A DNA stretch of 9,427 bases from Candidatus Firestonebacteria bacterium RIFOXYA2_FULL_40_8 (GTDB lineage: Bacteria > Oederibacteriota > D2-FULL-39-29), in contig MFGS01000081.1 of the NCBI GenBank assembly GCA_001778355.1, forward strand, positions 1 through 9,427. Direction: 5' to 3'. The notes under the pieces are model-generated. The model was not told the origin of the DNA and ran no database searches. It was given only the letters and a program-made list of their open reading frames with translations. Both the position numbers and the translations under genes were made by a program. This document shows, one piece after another, positions 6,624-9,427 of the stretch (position 1 is its first letter; the number at the start of each line of letters is the position of its first letter).

Positions 6624-7346
6624 ATGAGAAAGCTTTTATTGGCTTTTGGAATAATTTTGGTAATTTCTTCCTTCATAGCTGCTGAGGAAGCGCCGGTTGC
6701 GGGAACCGGAATAGACAGCGAGAAAGAAATTGAAGACTGCAAAAAGGCGAATGTTCTTTGGGAAGGGGCAAAAAAAGACGCCGAAGCGGGATTCTATAAA
6801 AAAGCGGAAGAGAAATTAGTGGAAGCCTTGAGTTTTGCCTCCGGGAAAAAAGAATACGCGGCTCTATTAAAAAGAATAAAAACGGTGTCAACTGTTATTA
6901 CCGAAGAAAGCGGTAAAAGCGCGCAGTCGGAGCGGACCAGAAAGGCCTTTTCTTCCTATTTTCGCGGGGATATAAGCAGCGCTCGGTTTGTTCTTGAAGA
7001 TATAACAAAATCCTGCCCGAAAAACGAAAGTCTGAACCAACTCTTGGAAGTATTCAAGGCGGAAGAAAGAGTTTTAGAATCCTCTATTGATCCCGAAAAA
7101 GAAAAGCTAATGCGGACTCTGGACCTTTTTTATCAGGGCAAATTTGCCGAAGTGGTAAAGGTCTGCAAGCTGATCCTGGATGAAAATCCTGAAAATACAA
7201 CGGCACTTGAAAGAATGGGCTCAGCCTATTATAAATTGGGCCAGAAAAAAGAAGCAAAAACCTGCTGGGAAAAAATACTTTTAAGAGATCCTGAAAATAA
7301 AGCAATAAAATCCTTCCTGAAAAAGATAGAAGCGGAAGGGAAGTAG
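6624..7346 (+). CDS. Exported TPR-repeat protein
   Basis: The product is 240 residues, starting at ATG 6624 after AGGAGG. Residues 1-20 are a signal peptide (MRKLLLAFG... to SFIAA), probably cut before EEAP. No lipobox cysteine is present, so it is likely periplasmic. The mature part is helical and lysine/glutamate-rich. Clear TPR units lie at about 163-236, with the pattern A..Y..LG...EA...WEKIL..DPEN. More degenerate helical repeats occupy about 40-150. TPRs mediate protein binding, and no catalytic motif is visible. It is the first gene of a putative three-gene operon, 36 bp ahead of the next TPR gene. Codon use looks more GC-rich than in the gene that follows. Confidence 0.8.
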   Translation: MRKLLLAFGIILVISSFIAAEEAPVAGTGIDSEKEIEDCKKANVLWEGAKKDAEAGFYKKAEEKLVEALSFASGKKEYAALLKRIKTVSTVITEESGKSAQSERTRKAFSSYFRGDISSARFVLEDITKSCPKNESLNQLLEVFKAEERVLESSIDPEKEKLMRTLDLFYQGKFAEVVKVCKLILDENPENTTALERMGSAYYKLGQKKEAKTCWEKILLRDPENKAIKSFLKKIEAEGK

Positions 7347-7382
7347 GATGGGAAGGCAATAAAATGATTTATAGAGGCGAAA

Positions 7383-8558
7383 ATGAATGAAAAAGAAGCA
7401 ATAGCGCATTATAACCAGGGGATAGAATTCCAAAATAAGAATGAACACGCAAATGCAGTAAAAGCATTTAATAAGGCGATAGAATTAATTCCGGGCTATA
7501 TAGATGCTCATCATGTGCGGGGTTTCAGTTATCAGTGTCTTGGAGAGTTTGAAAAAGCAATTTCTGATTACGACATGGTATTGTATAATCACAAGGATAG
7601 CTGGGGCGCATATTTTACTAGAGGGATATGTTTCAATAGGATAGGAAATATTGCAAAGTCATTAGATGACTTTGCAAAAGCTATAGAGTTAAATCCTTCG
7701 AACGATCATATCTATTTCAATCAAGCTGATTCTTTTATGAGGAAACAAGACTATAATTCTGCGATAAAAGCGTTAGAAAAAACGATAAAATTAAATCCAG
7801 AGAATGTTGATGCTTATAATAATCTTGGTTGCTCTTATGATAGAATAAATGAACATGATAAAGCCAGGGAATTATATTATATTGCTATTAAGAAAGACCC
7901 AAATAATATAGATTCGCATATGAATCTTGCTGACTCTTTCTCAAATTCAGGAGAATTTGAGAAAGCACTAAAAGAATATGATGTTGTGCTAAAAATAGAC
8001 CCGAATTCAGCTTATGCTCATTATGAGAAATCATGGGCATATAGTTATTCAAATAAACAAGAAAAAGCAATAGAAGAGTCAACAAAGGCAATAATGCTAG
8101 ATGTTAATAATTCTAAGTATTACGAAGCGAGAGGGCAATTCTATAATAAATTAGAAAAATATGAAAATGCTATAACTGATTTTAATAAGGCGCTTGAAAT
8201 AGACCCAAATATGTCAAAAGGATATCTTAATAGAGGGTTGGCATATGATTTGTCAGGAAATAGAGATGAAGGAATAAAGAACTATAATAGGGTTCTGGAG
8301 CTCCAACCGGATTATTTTGAAGCATTTGTTAATCGGGGAGCTGCCTATCAATTTAAAGGTAATTTTGAAAGGGCAATCGAGGATTATACAAAAGCTCTTG
8401 ATTTAAGACCTGATTATTGGGCTATCTACGAGAATCGGGCAGGCGTTTATGAATTGCAGGGTAATAAAACGAAAGCCATGCAGGACAGAGCAACTGCTGA
8501 AAAATTAAAAAAAGAAAACCCAGTAAACGATAGGAACAGGTTCTTGTCAAATAAGTAA
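7383..8558 (+). CDS. TPR protein of eleven contiguous 34-residue repeats
   Basis: The product is 391 residues from ATG 7383, with GAGG at 7374-7377 as ribosome binding site. Residues 5-378 divide into exactly eleven 34-residue TPR units without a single insertion. The usual G/A8, Y11, G15, A20, A27 and P32 positions are recognisable in most units, with unit endings such as AIELNPS and ALEIDPN. Eleven units would form about one and a half superhelical turns, a large ligand-binding groove. No signal peptide, membrane segment or enzymatic domain is present, so a cytoplasmic scaffold is expected, although both neighbours are exported. The first unit starts at residue 5 and the tail after the last is only about 13 residues, so the protein is essentially pure repeat. 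The partner is unknown. Confidence 0.85.
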   Translation: MNEKEAIAHYNQGIEFQNKNEHANAVKAFNKAIELIPGYIDAHHVRGFSYQCLGEFEKAISDYDMVLYNHKDSWGAYFTRGICFNRIGNIAKSLDDFAKAIELNPSNDHIYFNQADSFMRKQDYNSAIKALEKTIKLNPENVDAYNNLGCSYDRINEHDKARELYYIAIKKDPNNIDSHMNLADSFSNSGEFEKALKEYDVVLKIDPNSAYAHYEKSWAYSYSNKQEKAIEESTKAIMLDVNNSKYYEARGQFYNKLEKYENAITDFNKALEIDPNMSKGYLNRGLAYDLSGNRDEGIKNYNRVLELQPDYFEAFVNRGAAYQFKGNFERAIEDYTKALDLRPDYWAIYENRAGVYELQGNKTKAMQDRATAEKLKKENPVNDRNRFLSNK

Positions 8559-8563
8559 AGGAG
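8558..8563 (+). promoter_or_regulatory. Ribosome binding site AAGGAG overlapping the upstream stop codon
   Basis: The last base of the TAA stop (8556-8558) begins AAGGAG, 5 bases before ATG 8569. This tight packing supports co-transcription of the two genes and fixes the start of the last gene. Confidence 0.75.
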
Positions 8564-8568
8564 CTGAA

Positions 8569-9427
8569 ATGAAAAATAAATTGTTTCTTCTGCTGTTGAT
8601 TCTTTTTTCGCTTGCCGGTCAAAAGCTTTTTGCCATTGACTGCAAGCCGTTAGTGACTATTGATAATGCGGTGGAAGATAAGTGGAGCAGGCAGATATCT
8701 GAAGCTATTCCGCGTTTCAATACTTGTCATGAGGTTTGCACTAAACAATACTTTTCCATAATACCGTTCTTTTCCGGTTATGAACTTGATAAGACCAGCA
8801 CGGGTAATGTTGTTTATGATATTGAAATGATGACGCCAAAGAAGAAAACCTATTTTAATCAAAAAGACCTTATGGGCTTTAAATATAAATTGCAGGGCAA
8901 TAAAAACGTTATGATGGGCGAGCAAAATATGAAAGTTTGCTTTGAACCGGAAGACGAATATGGTAAGTATGATATAAAACTAACAGCTAAAGATTTGGTC
9001 TCCGGAAAGAAATTTGAGGTTAAAGAAACAGTTGAACATATCAAGTATGTTCAAAAGAAGTATTTTAAAGACGAGAAAGAGTTTGAGGATTGGTTCATGG
9101 CGTATTCCCATGGCCCGTCGCCGGAAAAGACCCTGGATGCAATTTCATTTTACTGTAAAACTATGCTGGGGAAGAAGAATGATAATGTTATTCCCATGAC
9201 TGCTTTCTTTGTTGAAATCCTAAATAGCAATAAATATCTTATTCCTTATCTAGGAAAGGAGTTTCCGGCTTTTGATGCTTCTACAAAAAAATATCTGATG
9301 TTTTTACTTGCGTTGACAGAAGGACCTGAGGCAAAAGATGTTTTAGATAAATTGCCTGCCGTAGATAAAAAAACATTAGCAGACCTGGGAACGGTGAAGT
9401 TACCGGATCCTTACGGGGAATATAAAG
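8569..9427 (+). CDS. Exported protein of unknown function (3' end outside window)
   Basis: The frame opens at ATG 8569, 10 bp after the TPR gene, and stays open to the last base (286 complete codons), so the gene is cut on the right. Residues 1-22 are a signal peptide (MKNKLFLLLL... to KLFA), probably cut before IDC. The first mature residues include C25, and a C-H-E-V-C pair follows at 53-57, which is not a haem site (CxxCH). Residues about 60-155 look beta-rich, possibly an Ig-like sandwich (G-N-V-V-Y-D-I-E, then G-K-Y-D-I-K-L-T-A-K-D). From about 165 onwards the protein is helical, starting F-E-D-W-F-M-A-Y-S-H-G-P-S-P-E-K. I do not recognise the family. A periplasmic or surface role alongside the two TPR proteins is inferred from the signal peptide and operon position. 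Confidence 0.75.
   Translation, partial: MKNKLFLLLLILFSLAGQKLFAIDCKPLVTIDNAVEDKWSRQISEAIPRFNTCHEVCTKQYFSIIPFFSGYELDKTSTGNVVYDIEMMTPKKKTYFNQKDLMGFKYKLQGNKNVMMGEQNMKVCFEPEDEYGKYDIKLTAKDLVSGKKFEVKETVEHIKYVQKKYFKDEKEFEDWFMAYSHGPSPEKTLDAISFYCKTMLGKKNDNVIPMTAFFVEILNSNKYLIPYLGKEFPAFDASTKKYLMFLLALTEGPEAKDVLDKLPAVDKKTLADLGTVKLPDPYGEYK

Noticed and set aside
9014..9199. Small plus-strand open frame inside the last gene
   Set aside because: It is an out-of-frame shadow of the long frame opening at 8569, which has a signal peptide and a good ribosome binding site.

Overview
The window is about 9.4 kb of AT-rich DNA, densely packed with bacterial genes. It contains no rRNA, tRNA, CRISPR array or transposase gene that I can see. 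Several proteins point to a diderm (outer-membrane) bacterium: a PorV/UPF0164-type outer-membrane barrel, CsgG-like periplasmic domains, a very large secreted beta-propeller/Ig-like protein ending in a FlgD-type Ig domain, and many TPR proteins. This mix is typical of poorly cultured candidate phyla such as Omnitrophota, Elusimicrobiota or Firestonebacteria relatives. That placement is inference; there is no marker gene in the window.

Region 1 (1-4478, + strand) is an envelope gene pair. The first gene is cut by the left edge. It encodes six NHL propeller blades, four near-identical TIG/IPT Ig-like repeats, a fibronectin-III-like domain and a C-terminal FlgD-type Ig domain. Its stop overlaps the start of the second gene by 4 bases (ATGA). 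The second gene encodes a signal peptide, a PorV/UPF0164-like barrel, a basic helical linker and two tandem CsgG-like domains. The coupling suggests that the secreted protein and the outer-membrane/periplasmic protein work together, perhaps as cargo or adhesin plus export or anchoring partner.

Region 2 (4531-5813, + strand) has a two-helix membrane-anchored TPR protein and a small cysteine-rich DUF3795 protein. They are separated by a short spacer with a GGGGACGGTC motif and a 7-bp hairpin, which looks like a small REP-type insertion.

Region 3 (5838-6488, - strand) is a six-helix membrane protein of unknown function. It converges with the DUF3795 gene and diverges from region 4. The intergenic region 6489-6623 holds a sigma70-like promoter in each direction.

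Region 4 (6624-9427, + strand) looks like one operon read from a good promoter (TTGAGT-N17-TATAAT). It encodes an exported TPR protein, a TPR protein made of exactly eleven contiguous 34-residue repeats with no signal peptide, and an exported protein of unknown function that runs off the right edge. Five of the eight genes carry repeat scaffolds (NHL/TIG, TPR or duplicated CsgG), so the theme is envelope-associated protein-protein interaction rather than metabolism.
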